64,000 nucleotides of DNA from Chryseobacterium taiwanense. Lineage in GTDB: Bacteria; Bacteroidota; Bacteroidia; Flavobacteriales; Weeksellaceae. Positions 14,664-24,672 of this stretch are shown here, in pieces. Every line of letters begins with the position of its first letter. The stretch's first letter is position 1. Position numbers and translations under genes: made by a program. The stretch covers positions 150,274 to 214,273 of the forward strand of contig NZ_JWTA01000010.1 in the NCBI RefSeq assembly GCF_000813825.1, given 5' to 3'. Below the pieces are notes generated by a model, which was not told the DNA's origin, ran no database searches, and saw nothing but the letters and a program-made list of their open reading frames with translations.

Positions 14664-16775
14664 TTATTTTCCAAGTTTCTTAATTCCCATTTCATACAGC
14701 GCGAAAGAAATCAAATCTGCATTCTCCCCAATTACCTGTTCTGTAGAACGACCTGCTCCGTGACCTGCATTTTTTTCAATTCTTAATAAAATAGGATTTT
14801 TACAAGCCTGTTTTTCCTGCAATTCTGCCCCAAATTTGAAAGAATGCGCTGGAACCACTCTGTCATCATGGTCACTTGTAATAATCATTGTTGAAGGATA
14901 GCAAGTTCCTGCTTTTACATTGTGAACAGGTGAATAAGATTTTAGATATTCAAACATTTCTTTATTATCTTCTGCCGTTCCATAATCGTAAGACCATCCA
15001 GCTCCTGCCGTGAATTTATTGTATCTCAACATATCCAACACGCCAACTCCAGGGAAAGCAACTCTTGCCAAATCGGGACGCATAGTCATGGTTGCTCCAA
15101 CTAACAAACCTCCGTTTGATCTTCCTGAAAGTGCCATAAATTCTTTTGAAGTATAGCCTTTAGCCTGTAAATATTCTCCGGCTGCAATGAAGTCTTCAAA
15201 AACATTTTTCTTTTGCTGCTTCGTTCCTGCATCATGCCATTTTTTTCCGTATTCTCCACCACCACGAATGTTTGGTACGGCATAAATTCCGCCATTTTCC
15301 ATCCAGATTGCATTCACTACAGAGAAAGAAGGCTGTAAACTGATATTGAAGCCTCCATAAGAGTAAAGAATCGTTGGATTTTTACCGTCAAGCTTGGTTC
15401 CTTTTTTATAATTAATCATCATCGGAATTTTCGTTCCGTCTTTTGAAGTATAGAATACCTGTTCGGACACATAATCTTCCGGATTGAATTTTACCTTCGG
15501 TTTCTGATAGACTTCAGATTTTCCAGAGTCTGCATTGAATTTATACGTAGTTCCCGGAGTGATGTAATTGCTGAATGAAAAGTACAGTTCTTTTTCTTCT
15601 TTTTTACCTCCAAAACCTCCAACATTCCCTTTTCCCGGTAAAGTAATTTCTCTAATCAGTTTTCCTGTTTTATCGAACTGTTTTACCTGATCAATGGCAT
15701 CAATCATATACGTTGCAAAGAAATATCCTCCTCCTGTAGAGATTCCCAACACGTTTTCAGTTTGCGGAATAACGTCTTTCCAAGTTTCCGGTGACGGATT
15801 TTGGATGGTCGTTTTCACCAATCGCATATTCGGAGCGTCTTTATCCGTGAAAATGTATAGATTATCACCATCCGTGTCTACAATGCTTACATTGAGATCG
15901 AATCCTTTATTGATTTGTACAAAATCACCTCCTTTTTTCAGGTCTTTGATGTATAATTCATTTCCGTTGGTTGCATTGGCCGCAGAAATAATCAAATATC
16001 TCTGGTCTTCTGAAACTCCTGCTCCCAAATATCTTCTTGGGGTCTTATCCCCACCGAAAATTAGCTTATCTGAAGATTGTTTTGTTCCAAGCTTATGAAA
16101 ATAAACTTTGTGCTTATCGGTCATTCCGGAAAGTACGGTTCCTTCTTTCGGCTTGTCGTAGCTTGAATAATAAAAGCCTTCGTCTCCCTGCCATGAAATT
16201 CCACTGAATTTAACATCAACCAATGTTTCATCAATTTGTTTTTTTGTAATCGCATCGATGATAATGATTTTGTTCCAGTCACTTCCTCCTTCTGAGATCG
16301 AATAAGCCGCCAAGTTTCCTTTTTTATTGAAAGACAACTGAGCCAAAGAAGTTGTTCCTTTTTCTGAAAATTTATTAGGATCTAAAAAAACTTCTGTTGA
16401 TTTCGTTTTATTGTTGGTTCTGTATAAAACCGACTGCGCCTGAAGTCCATCATTTTTATAATAGTAAGTATAGTCTCCTTCTTTGAAAGGGGCTGAAATT
16501 TTTTCATAATTCCAGATATCTCTCAACTGATCTTTAATCTGATCTCTGAAAGGGATTTTTGAAAGATAATTCTGACTGTGCGCTACTTCTTCATCCACCC
16601 ATTTTTTTGTGGCTTCAGAATCGTTTTCTAAGTCTCTGAATGGGTCTGCTACTGCTGTTCCGAAATATGTATCTGTTTGATTTCCTTTTAATGCTTTTGG
16701 ATAAATCATTTTTTGCGAATAAAAAGTTGCCGAAAATAAAACTCCGGCTGTTAGTAAAATAGGTTTAAAATTCAT
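14664..16775 (-). CDS. Prolyl oligopeptidase (S9A), exported
   Basis: A 703-residue serine peptidase with an N-terminal signal (MNFKPILLTAGVLFSATFYS). Residues ~30-420 form the seven-bladed propeller that limits access to short peptides (start YPKALKGNQTDTYFG, DPFRDLENDS). The C-terminal alpha/beta hydrolase domain carries the catalytic serine in SGRSNGGL (Ser553), the acid in SDHDDRVVP (near 637) and the histidine in NAGHGAG (His672). It cleaves after proline in short peptides, here in the periplasm. A long T-poor gap and hairpin separate it from scpA, so it is probably monocistronic. Confidence 0.95.
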   Translation of the reverse strand: MNFKPILLTAGVLFSATFYSQKMIYPKALKGNQTDTYFGTAVADPFRDLENDSEATKKWVDEEVAHSQNYLSKIPFRDQIKDQLRDIWNYEKISAPFKEGDYTYYYKNDGLQAQSVLYRTNNKTKSTEVFLDPNKFSEKGTTSLAQLSFNKKGNLAAYSISEGGSDWNKIIIIDAITKKQIDETLVDVKFSGISWQGDEGFYYSSYDKPKEGTVLSGMTDKHKVYFHKLGTKQSSDKLIFGGDKTPRRYLGAGVSEDQRYLIISAANATNGNELYIKDLKKGGDFVQINKGFDLNVSIVDTDGDNLYIFTDKDAPNMRLVKTTIQNPSPETWKDVIPQTENVLGISTGGGYFFATYMIDAIDQVKQFDKTGKLIREITLPGKGNVGGFGGKKEEKELYFSFSNYITPGTTYKFNADSGKSEVYQKPKVKFNPEDYVSEQVFYTSKDGTKIPMMINYKKGTKLDGKNPTILYSYGGFNISLQPSFSVVNAIWMENGGIYAVPNIRGGGEYGKKWHDAGTKQQKKNVFEDFIAAGEYLQAKGYTSKEFMALSGRSNGGLLVGATMTMRPDLARVAFPGVGVLDMLRYNKFTAGAGWSYDYGTAEDNKEMFEYLKSYSPVHNVKAGTCYPSTMIITSDHDDRVVPAHSFKFGAELQEKQACKNPILLRIEKNAGHGAGRSTEQVIGENADLISFALYEMGIKKLGK

Positions 16776-16817
16776 TGTGAAGGTTTTCTCAAAAATACGG
16801 AATGTGTTTTAAATAAA

Positions 16818-16845
16818 AAAAGCTTCTGACTCATCAGAAGCTTTT
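16818..16845. terminator. Strong terminator downstream of prfA
   Basis: A perfect 12-bp stem AAAAGCTTCTGA / TCAGAAGCTTTT with a 4-nt loop, 24 bp beyond the prfA stop on the minus strand. Confidence 0.88.
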
Positions 16846-16868
16846 AGATATATTTTTAAAAGAAAAGA

Positions 16869-17954
16869 TTAATAATTTTCCTCTTCTCCTTTCATTTTTT
16901 CAGCGTTTTCAGCCATGATTACCGCATCAATCATTTCAGAGATATCCCCATTCATGTACGCATCAAGGTTGTACATTGATTTGTTGATTCTGTGATCGGT
17001 AACTCTTCCTTGTGGATAGTTATACGTCTTGATCTTTGCAGAACGGTCACCTGTAGAAACCATCGATTTACGCTGTGCTGCAATATCGCCCTGTACTTTC
17101 TGTAATTCGATGTCGTATAATTTGGTACGAAGCATTTCCATTGCCAATTCACGGTTAGCCAACTGTGAACGAGCCTGCTGACAAACAACTACCATTCCTG
17201 AAGGTTTGTGCGTCAACTGTACTTTAGTTTCTACCTTGTTTACATTCTGACCTCCTGCTCCTCCTGAACGCGAAGTCTGCATTTCAATATCAGCTGGATT
17301 CAGTTCAAAATCTACTTCTTCTGCTTCGGGTAAAACGGCGATTGTAATTGCTGAAGTGTGAACTCTTCCCTGAGATTCTGTTTCCGGAACACGCTGTACA
17401 CGGTGAACTCCTGATTCGAATTTCATAATTCCGTATACTCCTTCCCCTTCCACTTTCATAATCAATTCTTTGTAGCCTTTTGCAGCTTCGTTAGAATCGG
17501 TTACTTCATGTCTCCATCCTTTTGTTTTAAAATACATGGTATACATTCTGTACACATCTTCTACGAAAATTGCAGCTTCATCTCCTCCTGTTCCGGCACG
17601 AAGTTCCACAATTACGTTTTTGTCATCAGCAGGATCTTTAGGAATCAAAAGAACTTTAAGCTCATCTTCCAATCCAGGAATTTTTTCTAAAGCTTCGTTT
17701 TTTTCGATTTTTGCCAGTTCAACAAAATCTTTATCTGAACCATCTGCAATAATCTCATCAGATTCTTCAATGGTATCTAAAGCCCCTTTATATAGATCGT
17801 AAACTCTTACAATTTTCCCCAAATCACTATATTCTTTGTTTAAAGAAGAATATCTTTTCTGGTCTGAAATAACATCAGGCTGAATAATAAGGTCCGCAAC
17901 CTCATTGTATCTTTGTTTTATAGCTTCCAGTTTCGGAATTAAACTTTTAGACAT
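16869..17954 (-). CDS. prfA: Peptide chain release factor 1
   Basis: A 361-residue RF1, the usual length. The stop-codon reading tripeptide PET (PxT, 190-192) lies in [16 protein letters not shown], and the peptidyl-tRNA hydrolysis motif GGQ (234-236) in [17 protein letters not shown]. It terminates translation at UAA and UAG. It has its own -7 element and a strong terminator, so it looks monocistronic. It gives a useful in-window comparison with PrfH, which keeps the GGQ domain but not the PxT region. Confidence 0.97.
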   Translation of the reverse strand: MSKSLIPKLEAIKQRYNEVADLIIQPDVISDQKRYSSLNKEYSDLGKIVRVYDLYKGALDTIEESDEIIADGSDKDFVELAKIEKNEALEKIPGLEDELKVLLIPKDPADDKNVIVELRAGTGGDEAAIFVEDVYRMYTMYFKTKGWRHEVTDSNEAAKGYKELIMKVEGEGVYGIMKFESGVHRVQRVPETESQGRVHTSAITIAVLPEAEEVDFELNPADIEMQTSRSGGAGGQNVNKVETKVQLTHKPSGMVVVCQQARSQLANRELAMEMLRTKLYDIELQKVQGDIAAQRKSMVSTGDRSAKIKTYNYPQGRVTDHRINKSMYNLDAYMNGDISEMIDAVIMAENAEKMKGEEENY

Positions 17955-17971
17955 AGTGAAAATTTAGTTTG

Positions 17972-17999
17972 CAAAGATACGGAATTGATTACGAACAAA
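17972..17999 (-). promoter_or_regulatory. Probable prfA promoter (TTTG-N16-TATCTTTG)
   Basis: TATCTTTG (17972-17979) is a perfect -7 box 17 bp before the prfA start; TTTG at 17996-17999 is slightly close at 16 bp. Confidence 0.6.
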
Positions 18000-18038
18000 A
18001 AAAGCCCATTTTCATGAGCTTTGGATTTATATAATTTT

Positions 18039-20879
18039 TTATTTAATGATCATTTTCTGGATGGCAACTCCCGTTTCTGATTTCAACTGAACAAGATAGG
18101 TTCCTGCCGGATAATTTATTTGAACTTCATACGTTCCGCTTTCATTGGCAAGCTTAAAGAAATCCATCTTTTTTCCTGACAGATCATAAATAGTGATCTC
18201 CCCATTTTTAGCTTTATGATAAATGAGTTTTGCTATCCCCTTTTTCACCGGATTATCAGCAATCTGAAGAGACAATCTGTTTTCAGATTTTATTTCCGAA
18301 GTCGACAAAGTCCCGTCCGTACTTCCAAGAATTCTGAATTCTCCCGGCTGTAATGTAATCGGAGCCGTTGTAGAAGTTACATTCATGACAGTATTATCCA
18401 TCAAGTTTTTCCATTGTCCAGCATAAGGAAAATACGGAACTACATTTTTTGCCGTAATTCCATAATTGGCAAGAACCACGATATTTTTCAGCTCAATTCC
18501 CGTTAGTGTGGTATCATATACATAAATTCTCGTGATCAGTCCATCAGGATCGTTCGTCAGATTGTTTGATTCTACCGTATAAGTTTTTGATTTGAAAACA
18601 GGATTGGCATTTCTGATATTAATAATCTGTGCCCAGGTATTATACACCGCTTTTCTATTGGTATCCGTATCATAACCTAAAGTGAAAGCAACTGGTTTTT
18701 CATCGGTACGGCAATTGGTATTGATGGTTCCGTCCGTACATCTGTTGATGCTGAAACCATATCCCAATTCTCCAAACTGCCATATCATTTTCGGTCCAGG
18801 AATCGTAAAAAATGTTGCTCCAAAAGTTTTCATTCTGTCCAATGCCGTATTTAAATTTTTCACATCATACGTTCCGTTTGCAGCACCGTAAGCAAGATTT
18901 TTAAACATCAGTCTTTCTTCATCATGGCTTTCTCCGTATCCTACTGCTCTCATATTGGTAAAACCATGAAGATCATGATCCATACGGTCAAAATTACTAT
19001 TTGATACATATCCCATTGTATTTTGATTATAAGGATCCGTCTGTTTATTCCAAAGCATTACACCTTTTCCTTCGGCAACTCTGTAGTTCGCCCACTGCTG
19101 CTCTTCTGCATCTGTTCCCAAGTGTTCAAAAATCATATATGAATTCGGATCGATATTCCATTGTTTATCTGCATAATATTTTAGAATATCCACTCTGTCC
19201 TGTTGGTAAGCATTGGTGCAGGTTTCATCATTTGCCGTACAATTCTGGGTAAACCCTTTGGTAAGATCCCAACGGAAGCCATCGATATGATATTCCGTTA
19301 ACCACTGTTGCAGACATCTTTCAACGTAATATTTAGTCCAAGAACTTGAATGGTTAAAATCATTAAATACATTATACGAATGCTTTGGAACGGTATTAAA
19401 GTACGGATTGTTTGTGGCTACATCTCCATACCCGTCTCCATCAGGATCTACATTCCAAAGTCTGACCAAAGGAGAACGTCCTGTTGCATGATTAAAAGCA
19501 ATATCTAAAATCACAGCAATTCCGTTTTGGTGGCACAAATCTATAAATTCCTTAAACTTTTCCGGTGTTCCGTACGCTTTATCTAGCGCATAATGAAATG
19601 ATGTATTATACCCCCAGGAAAGGCTTTCTTCAAATTCCATAACCGGAAGAAGTTCAATCGCATTGATTTTTAAGTCTTTTAAATAATTGATCTTATTGAT
19701 TAGTGACTGCCAGTTTTTTTCCTGAGTAAAATCTCTTAGCAATAATTCATACACCACTAAATTTTCTTTGCTTGGTCTTGTAAAGTTCGTTACCTGCCAA
19801 TTGTAAGGAGTTTGCCCTGTTTTAAACATCGACACTTCAAAACTTTGTCCTGAAGGAAAAGCCGGAAGATTCGGATAAGTAGTTGATGAAATCGATGGAT
19901 CATCATACAAAGACAGAATCTGCGGAGAGTAAGGATCTGCCACCTTTTTCAGATCATTGGTTCTGTATTGGAAAGTATATAATTGCTGCGGAGTTAATCC
20001 ATTCAGCTCATACCAATAAAGATCCGGATTCGTGGTATCTCTTTTCATCAGATAGATATCATTTACACTCCAATTATTAAAACTTCCGATCAGATGAACA
20101 AAGTTTTTATATGGTGCATACAAAGCAAAACCTACTCTTGTAGGATCGGCAGGATCGTAATTAATACCCTGTTTGATCCAGCTTGGAATGGGTTGAGAGA
20201 TTACATTTCTTGGAACCTGTAAAATGAACGTGGCATTTTTAGAACTGGAACCCTGAGTAGCAATTAATTCCATATCCGCATCTTGTGTCACTGTATAACT
20301 GTAAGAATAAGAAGTGGATGGTGTAGAAGTAGAGTTTACAACGACTCCATTTGCTTTTAGCTGAAAGGTTGCATTTACATTGGTATTTGCGGTGATATTG
20401 ATTGAATTTCCTACCGGAACAGACGTTAAGCTATTCACGGAAGGATTGGTAAGACTTAAATTTAAAACTCCAACATTTACCAAAATATCAGGAGAGGTCT
20501 GATGAGTTCCGGTTTTATCTTTTAATAAAAACCCCAATCTTCCGATTCCTGTTCTGTTATAAAACACAGTCGGAGTAAAGGTTAAAGAATAAGTATCAGT
20601 GCCTGAATTATAATTTAATTTATTCAGATCATTAGAATTATTCCAGGTTCCGTTGGTTGGGCAATCCTGAGTATTTTGGTAGTTACCGTCTAAAGACCAT
20701 GACCAAATATAGATCGCATTGTTGACAACTCCCCACGCTGTTTCATCAATTTGATTGCCGGGAATTGATAAAGTAATGGCATCTGTTTCGTTAAAAGGAT
20801 TTGGGTTAATCGTATAACTTATTTGTCCAAAAACAAAAGCAACAAAAAGCATCATGATTCCGGAATATAATTTTCTCAT
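18039..20879 (-). CDS. Secreted alpha-amylase family (GH13) hydrolase with T9SS tail
   Basis: A 946-residue secreted glycoside hydrolase. Order: signal peptide (MRKLYSGIMMLFVAFVFGQ), Ig-like N-terminal modules, a CBM48/E-set-like domain (FALYAPYKNFVHLIGSFNNW, about 245-320), then the GH13 barrel with its four regions: DIAFNHA, the nucleophile Asp in GFRWDLTKG, the acid Glu in MIFEHLG, and SHDEERLM. The last ~75 residues are a type IX secretion sorting tail (ADNPVKKGIAKLIYH, ITIYDLSGKKM, PAGTYLVQLKSETG). It should act on starch- or glycogen-like glucans outside the cell. Substrate class (amylase or debranching) is not settled by the motifs. Confidence 0.92.
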   Translation of the reverse strand: MRKLYSGIMMLFVAFVFGQISYTINPNPFNETDAITLSIPGNQIDETAWGVVNNAIYIWSWSLDGNYQNTQDCPTNGTWNNSNDLNKLNYNSGTDTYSLTFTPTVFYNRTGIGRLGFLLKDKTGTHQTSPDILVNVGVLNLSLTNPSVNSLTSVPVGNSINITANTNVNATFQLKANGVVVNSTSTPSTSYSYSYTVTQDADMELIATQGSSSKNATFILQVPRNVISQPIPSWIKQGINYDPADPTRVGFALYAPYKNFVHLIGSFNNWSVNDIYLMKRDTTNPDLYWYELNGLTPQQLYTFQYRTNDLKKVADPYSPQILSLYDDPSISSTTYPNLPAFPSGQSFEVSMFKTGQTPYNWQVTNFTRPSKENLVVYELLLRDFTQEKNWQSLINKINYLKDLKINAIELLPVMEFEESLSWGYNTSFHYALDKAYGTPEKFKEFIDLCHQNGIAVILDIAFNHATGRSPLVRLWNVDPDGDGYGDVATNNPYFNTVPKHSYNVFNDFNHSSSWTKYYVERCLQQWLTEYHIDGFRWDLTKGFTQNCTANDETCTNAYQQDRVDILKYYADKQWNIDPNSYMIFEHLGTDAEEQQWANYRVAEGKGVMLWNKQTDPYNQNTMGYVSNSNFDRMDHDLHGFTNMRAVGYGESHDEERLMFKNLAYGAANGTYDVKNLNTALDRMKTFGATFFTIPGPKMIWQFGELGYGFSINRCTDGTINTNCRTDEKPVAFTLGYDTDTNRKAVYNTWAQIINIRNANPVFKSKTYTVESNNLTNDPDGLITRIYVYDTTLTGIELKNIVVLANYGITAKNVVPYFPYAGQWKNLMDNTVMNVTSTTAPITLQPGEFRILGSTDGTLSTSEIKSENRLSLQIADNPVKKGIAKLIYHKAKNGEITIYDLSGKKMDFFKLANESGTYEVQINYPAGTYLVQLKSETGVAIQKMIIK

Positions 20880-21048
20880 ATGATCTCGTTTTTCATATTA
20901 ATTCATACTAAAGTAGTTCATTTTCCAGAATTATTGATTTTTTAATATAAAATTTTGGAGATTACCCTATTGAAACGTTATGCATTAACGAGTTTTTAAA
21001 CTATAATTTGTTGGGCAAAAATTGATTTGAGTAAAGTTCATAAAAAAA

Positions 21049-21074
21049 ACAAAAGGCTTAAAAAAGCCTTTTGT
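21049..21074. terminator. Terminator between two T9SS substrate genes
   Basis: Perfect 11-bp stem ACAAAAGGCTT / AAGCCTTTTGT with a 4-nt A loop, 24 bp after the stop of the leftward gene at 21098. Confidence 0.85.
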
Positions 21075-21097
21075 CTATCAATCTAATATGAACGGAA

Positions 21098-23173
21098 TTA
21101 GTTTTTAATCACTTTTTTAGAAATTGTCTGTCCGCTTTTTAGTTTTAACTCTACAATGTACACTCCGTTTGGATAGCCTTGCAGATTGATCTGATTATTA
21201 GAGAACTGAACATTAATTCTTTGCCCTACCATATTGGTAACGTTTACGGCATCAATTAATGAATCGATTTTAATATTCAGAATATCTTTTGTAGGATTCG
21301 GATAAATCCCAAGATTTACACGTCTTATATCTGATGTTCCTAACGCGGAAGTTTCTTTAATACATCTTAACGACTGCCCTTGTCCTCTAGGACCTCCTGA
21401 AGAAGCATTTGCAATGGTTGTTCCTATATAAAGATACTTTCCACCTGAACCAGACACATCTGAACTCCAGTAATATCCTCTTTGCCCTTCATAAGTAAAA
21501 GTAGCATCAATAGGACTTCTATTACCTGCTGCAGGAAGTTTAAGTCTGCTGTTAAATGCTGTCGTAGGGTTTGAAATACCTTCTGCACTCACCGCTGTTG
21601 CCCAGTCTGCCTGAGTTGGCAATCTCCAACCTTGCCCAATTGCTTTACAAGGATCTACTCCGATTTCTGAAGTAATTGCAGATGTATTTGCTCCCGACCA
21701 AGTATCTGTTGTAGCGTTTGTACTCCACCAATAATTACTTGTTCCTGAACCGATAATGAAGGAAGTAATCCCTGCTAAACCTGATGGGTTATTAACAGAA
21801 GGCATAGAAACCGTGGATGAATTTCTCACTTGGTGGCCATCATCCCATCTTCCCCATTGGAAAAGATCTCCATAAGAATTGGTATCCGTCATAGCAGTCG
21901 CAACCTGAGTACTTCCTAAATTCTGCTGAAGCCAAACCTTTCCGTCCTGTCCTCTTACCGTTGTATAAGAAACCGGCTGCCCTTTGTACGTAAAACTTAC
22001 GCAACCAGTATCTCCAGGGTTTGCTCCCGGATCTGTATTATTACAAGCCGGAGTAAGAGAAATTCTCTTTACTCTAACACCACTTTGCGAATAAGTAAGA
22101 ACTAAGGAATTATTGACTGCATCATATTGCAAATCATTGTACGTTGCTGTACCATCGGATATAAAATCGCCTCCAAAAGTTGCCCAAGTATTCGTTGTAG
22201 CATTATATTCATATACAGTATTTTTTCCTCCGTTAATGCTCCAGCCACTTGCCACAACATACAGTTTTCCGGCAGGTGTTACGGTAATTGCTACATTATA
22301 AAGGTCATTAGAAATTCCAAAATTTACATCTCCTACTTGTTCCCAATCTGTTCCATTGAATTTTTTTACATTCAGCCTTCTGTTGTTTGCCAGGTTTGAA
22401 GAATAAACTACATACAATTTATTGTCTGCTCCAATTGCAATATCTGAAGTCGCATTTACTCCTTCTGTAAATGTAGTTCCAGCCGAAGCTCCCCCTACTA
22501 AAGTCCAACTATCTGTTGCAGATGCTGAGAGAGAGTTTTCGTATACTTTTACTCCGGATGCATTATGGCAAACATACACTTTACCATTAGTTCCAATAAC
22601 CATTTCAGCATTGTAAGGAGTTGCCCCTGCAATTCCTGTAGGTCCTACCTGCTCCCATGCTCCGTTTACAAAACGCTTCACGGTTCCGGAATCTACAGAT
22701 CCATATACGAAAAGAGTTCCGTTGGGTGCTACTGCAGAAGCCTGATAATTTGTGGTTGCACTAAATGCATTGGGAAGCTGACTCCATGAAGTTCCTTCAA
22801 ATTTTCTAACCTCCATTCCTGAATTTGGATATGACCATTGATTGGTGTAATATAAAATCCCTGAAGAGTTTAAAGATAAAGAACTGTATGTTGCACTTCC
22901 TGTTGTAATTCCTGCTGAACCTCCTACATAAGACCAAGAGGTCCCATTAAATTTTTGTACCGAACCTTTAGTTGCAGCCACATCATAATAGGAAACATAG
23001 TAATTTCCTTGCCCATCAATCGCTAAATTATTATAACTTGACGTTCCTGTAGAAAGACTTCCCGATACTCCTACATCCTGCCATTGCTGAGCAGACAAAG
23101 CTCCTGACGCAATGGATAACATTCCTAACCCTAAGCCAATTTTGACCGTTGCAGAATATAAATTTTTAAACAT
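21098..23173 (-). CDS. Secreted FISUMP-domain protein with T9SS tail
   Basis: A 691-residue secreted protein. It has a signal peptide (ends GALSAQQW), then ~350 residues of repeats of the form 'W..VG...G, Y..LA.....YV.Y' that read as a beta-propeller, then a Fibrobacter-succinogenes-major-paralogous (FISUMP) domain (GQDGKVWLQQNLG, YGDLFQWGRWDDGHQ, GWRLPTQADW, YYWSSDVSG, SLRCIKE). The last ~70 residues are a T9SS sorting tail (LGIYPNPTKDILNIK, YPNGVYIVELK). FISUMP domains are common in exported Bacteroidetes proteins; their binding partner is unknown. It is probably surface-bound or released. Confidence 0.88.
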   Translation of the reverse strand: MFKNLYSATVKIGLGLGMLSIASGALSAQQWQDVGVSGSLSTGTSSYNNLAIDGQGNYYVSYYDVAATKGSVQKFNGTSWSYVGGSAGITTGSATYSSLSLNSSGILYYTNQWSYPNSGMEVRKFEGTSWSQLPNAFSATTNYQASAVAPNGTLFVYGSVDSGTVKRFVNGAWEQVGPTGIAGATPYNAEMVIGTNGKVYVCHNASGVKVYENSLSASATDSWTLVGGASAGTTFTEGVNATSDIAIGADNKLYVVYSSNLANNRRLNVKKFNGTDWEQVGDVNFGISNDLYNVAITVTPAGKLYVVASGWSINGGKNTVYEYNATTNTWATFGGDFISDGTATYNDLQYDAVNNSLVLTYSQSGVRVKRISLTPACNNTDPGANPGDTGCVSFTYKGQPVSYTTVRGQDGKVWLQQNLGSTQVATAMTDTNSYGDLFQWGRWDDGHQVRNSSTVSMPSVNNPSGLAGITSFIIGSGTSNYWWSTNATTDTWSGANTSAITSEIGVDPCKAIGQGWRLPTQADWATAVSAEGISNPTTAFNSRLKLPAAGNRSPIDATFTYEGQRGYYWSSDVSGSGGKYLYIGTTIANASSGGPRGQGQSLRCIKETSALGTSDIRRVNLGIYPNPTKDILNIKIDSLIDAVNVTNMVGQRINVQFSNNQINLQGYPNGVYIVELKLKSGQTISKKVIKN

Positions 23174-23333
23174 TTGAATATTTATTTTTATTTATTCTAA
23201 ATTAATTGTAGTAAATTTGCGCAAAATTAGTTGTATCGGATTAAGTATAGTTATCATTTCCAAACTATTGCTAATCATACGAATCTCTAATAAGTAAAAG
23301 ACTGATTTACAAATAATAAATTGGAAACGCCAT

Positions 23334-24203
23334 ATGAAGAATAAGATACAAGAGGGGCAAATTTATAGTTCGGAAGAAATTTCTATTGTTTTTCATACGA
23401 ATACCAACAGAGAGAAATCCCCTAAAACGAACTTCGTAGAAGGAAAATCAAGTTTTAATCTTCTCTATTTATTGAGCCCCAATATCAATCTGGAAGCCGA
23501 CGACTGTGGAACCAAGTTTTCCTTTAAAAAAAACGAATACATCCTGCACTATTCTTCGGAAGAGAGTAAAGCAAAATTATGGACAGAGAATCAGGAGCTT
23601 TTAAAATATTTACAGATACAAATAAAATATCAATATATTTTCAATCTTTTTAATCCTCAAAAAAGTAAAGAGAGCTCTGAAATATTAGAACAAATGACAA
23701 AAAATAATTTCATTTTTCTACATAAGCAAACGCCTCCTTTAATGACTGTGGAAATGCATATCATTCTGAAAGAGATCATCGAATATTCAAAAAAAGGAAT
23801 GATGCAGAAACTGTTTATCGAAGCTAAAATTATCAAGCTTTTAATTCTGATTTTCGAACAGTTTACAGAAAAAAATGATTCAGAAACCCCTTCAAAGCTA
23901 CATATTCGCATAAAGAAATATATAGATGACAACTTTCACAGAAGTCTGAAGATAAATGATCTGAGCCAAGAACTTGGAGTTAATGAAAATAAAATAAGAA
24001 AGGAATTTAAGGAGCATTACCATTCAACCATAGTTGATTATGTCTCAGAGCTCAGAATGTTAAAGGCTAAGAAGCTCATCGTTGATAAGAATATCATGAT
24101 TAAAGAAATCGCCATAGATTGTGGATATGACTATGTCCAGAATTTCTCCAGAGCATTCAAAAAAAAGTTTGGGGTTTCTCCTGAAAAACTCAGGAATGGA
24201 TGA
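23334..24203 (+). CDS. AraC-family transcriptional regulator
   Basis: A 289-residue regulator. The C-terminal ~100 residues hold the two-helix-turn-helix AraC DNA-binding domain (IKKYIDDNFHRSLKINDLSQ, LGVNENKIRKEFKEHY, then IKEIAIDCGYDYVQNFSRAF and KKKFGVSPEKLR). The N-terminal ~190 residues are not a recognised sugar-binding cupin and resemble the helical sensor part of Bacteroidetes AraC proteins. It is divergent from the FISUMP gene across a 160-bp gap, so it may control that gene; this is inference from position. A terminator follows directly. Confidence 0.88.
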   Translation: MKNKIQEGQIYSSEEISIVFHTNTNREKSPKTNFVEGKSSFNLLYLLSPNINLEADDCGTKFSFKKNEYILHYSSEESKAKLWTENQELLKYLQIQIKYQYIFNLFNPQKSKESSEILEQMTKNNFIFLHKQTPPLMTVEMHIILKEIIEYSKKGMMQKLFIEAKIIKLLILIFEQFTEKNDSETPSKLHIRIKKYIDDNFHRSLKINDLSQELGVNENKIRKEFKEHYHSTIVDYVSELRMLKAKKLIVDKNIMIKEIAIDCGYDYVQNFSRAFKKKFGVSPEKLRNG

Positions 24204-24210
24204 AACAGAA

Positions 24211-24234
24211 AAACCACTAACAAGTTAGTGGTTT
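24211..24234. terminator. Terminator after the AraC gene
   Basis: Perfect 11-bp stem AAACCACTAAC / GTTAGTGGTTT with a 2-nt loop, just past the AraC stop. Confidence 0.82.
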
Positions 24235-24300
24235 CATATATGTTGTTTTGCTTTGATATTGCTTCTTCAGAATTCAGGTGAAAAAGCAATGACATACAAA

Positions 24301-24579
24301 TTAATGATGTCCGTGACTATCATGAATAAAAGGACCGTGACCTTTAGGTGAGTTGTAAATAACTTCTACACCTTCTTGCTCGTACACCATTTTACTTCTA
24401 ATTTCTTCCGGATCAAAAGGAGCTACTTTCCCAAAGTATTCTTTCAAACCTTCCGTCAACCACATTGGAATCACCAATCCGAAAAACATAAAAATACACC
24501 AGAATCCTACTAGGAACATTGTAACAAAGTAGATTGTCCAAAGGAACTGATAAAACGGCCAAAATGCTGATAACATCAT
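24301..24579 (-). CDS. Small unknown membrane protein with His-rich end
   Basis: A 92-residue protein from the ATG at 24579; a TTG start at 24600 would add 7 residues. Two hydrophobic segments run from ~residue 3 to 42 (FWPFYQFLWTIYFVTMFLVG, CIFMFFGLVIPMWL), then a soluble tail ending HGPFIHDSHGHH, which could bind metal. It lies 93 bp downstream of the class I fumarase gene on the same strand. The family is not recognised. Confidence 0.65.
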   Translation of the reverse strand: MMLSAFWPFYQFLWTIYFVTMFLVGFWCIFMFFGLVIPMWLTEGLKEYFGKVAPFDPEEIRSKMVYEQEGVEVIYNSPKGHGPFIHDSHGHH

Positions 24580-24672
24580 TTTACTTAATATTTTAGGCAA
24601 AAATAGAACTTTTTTCCTTTTTACACAAAAGATACACGTCCTATTTTTTTATTTATTTTGATTTTAAACTAA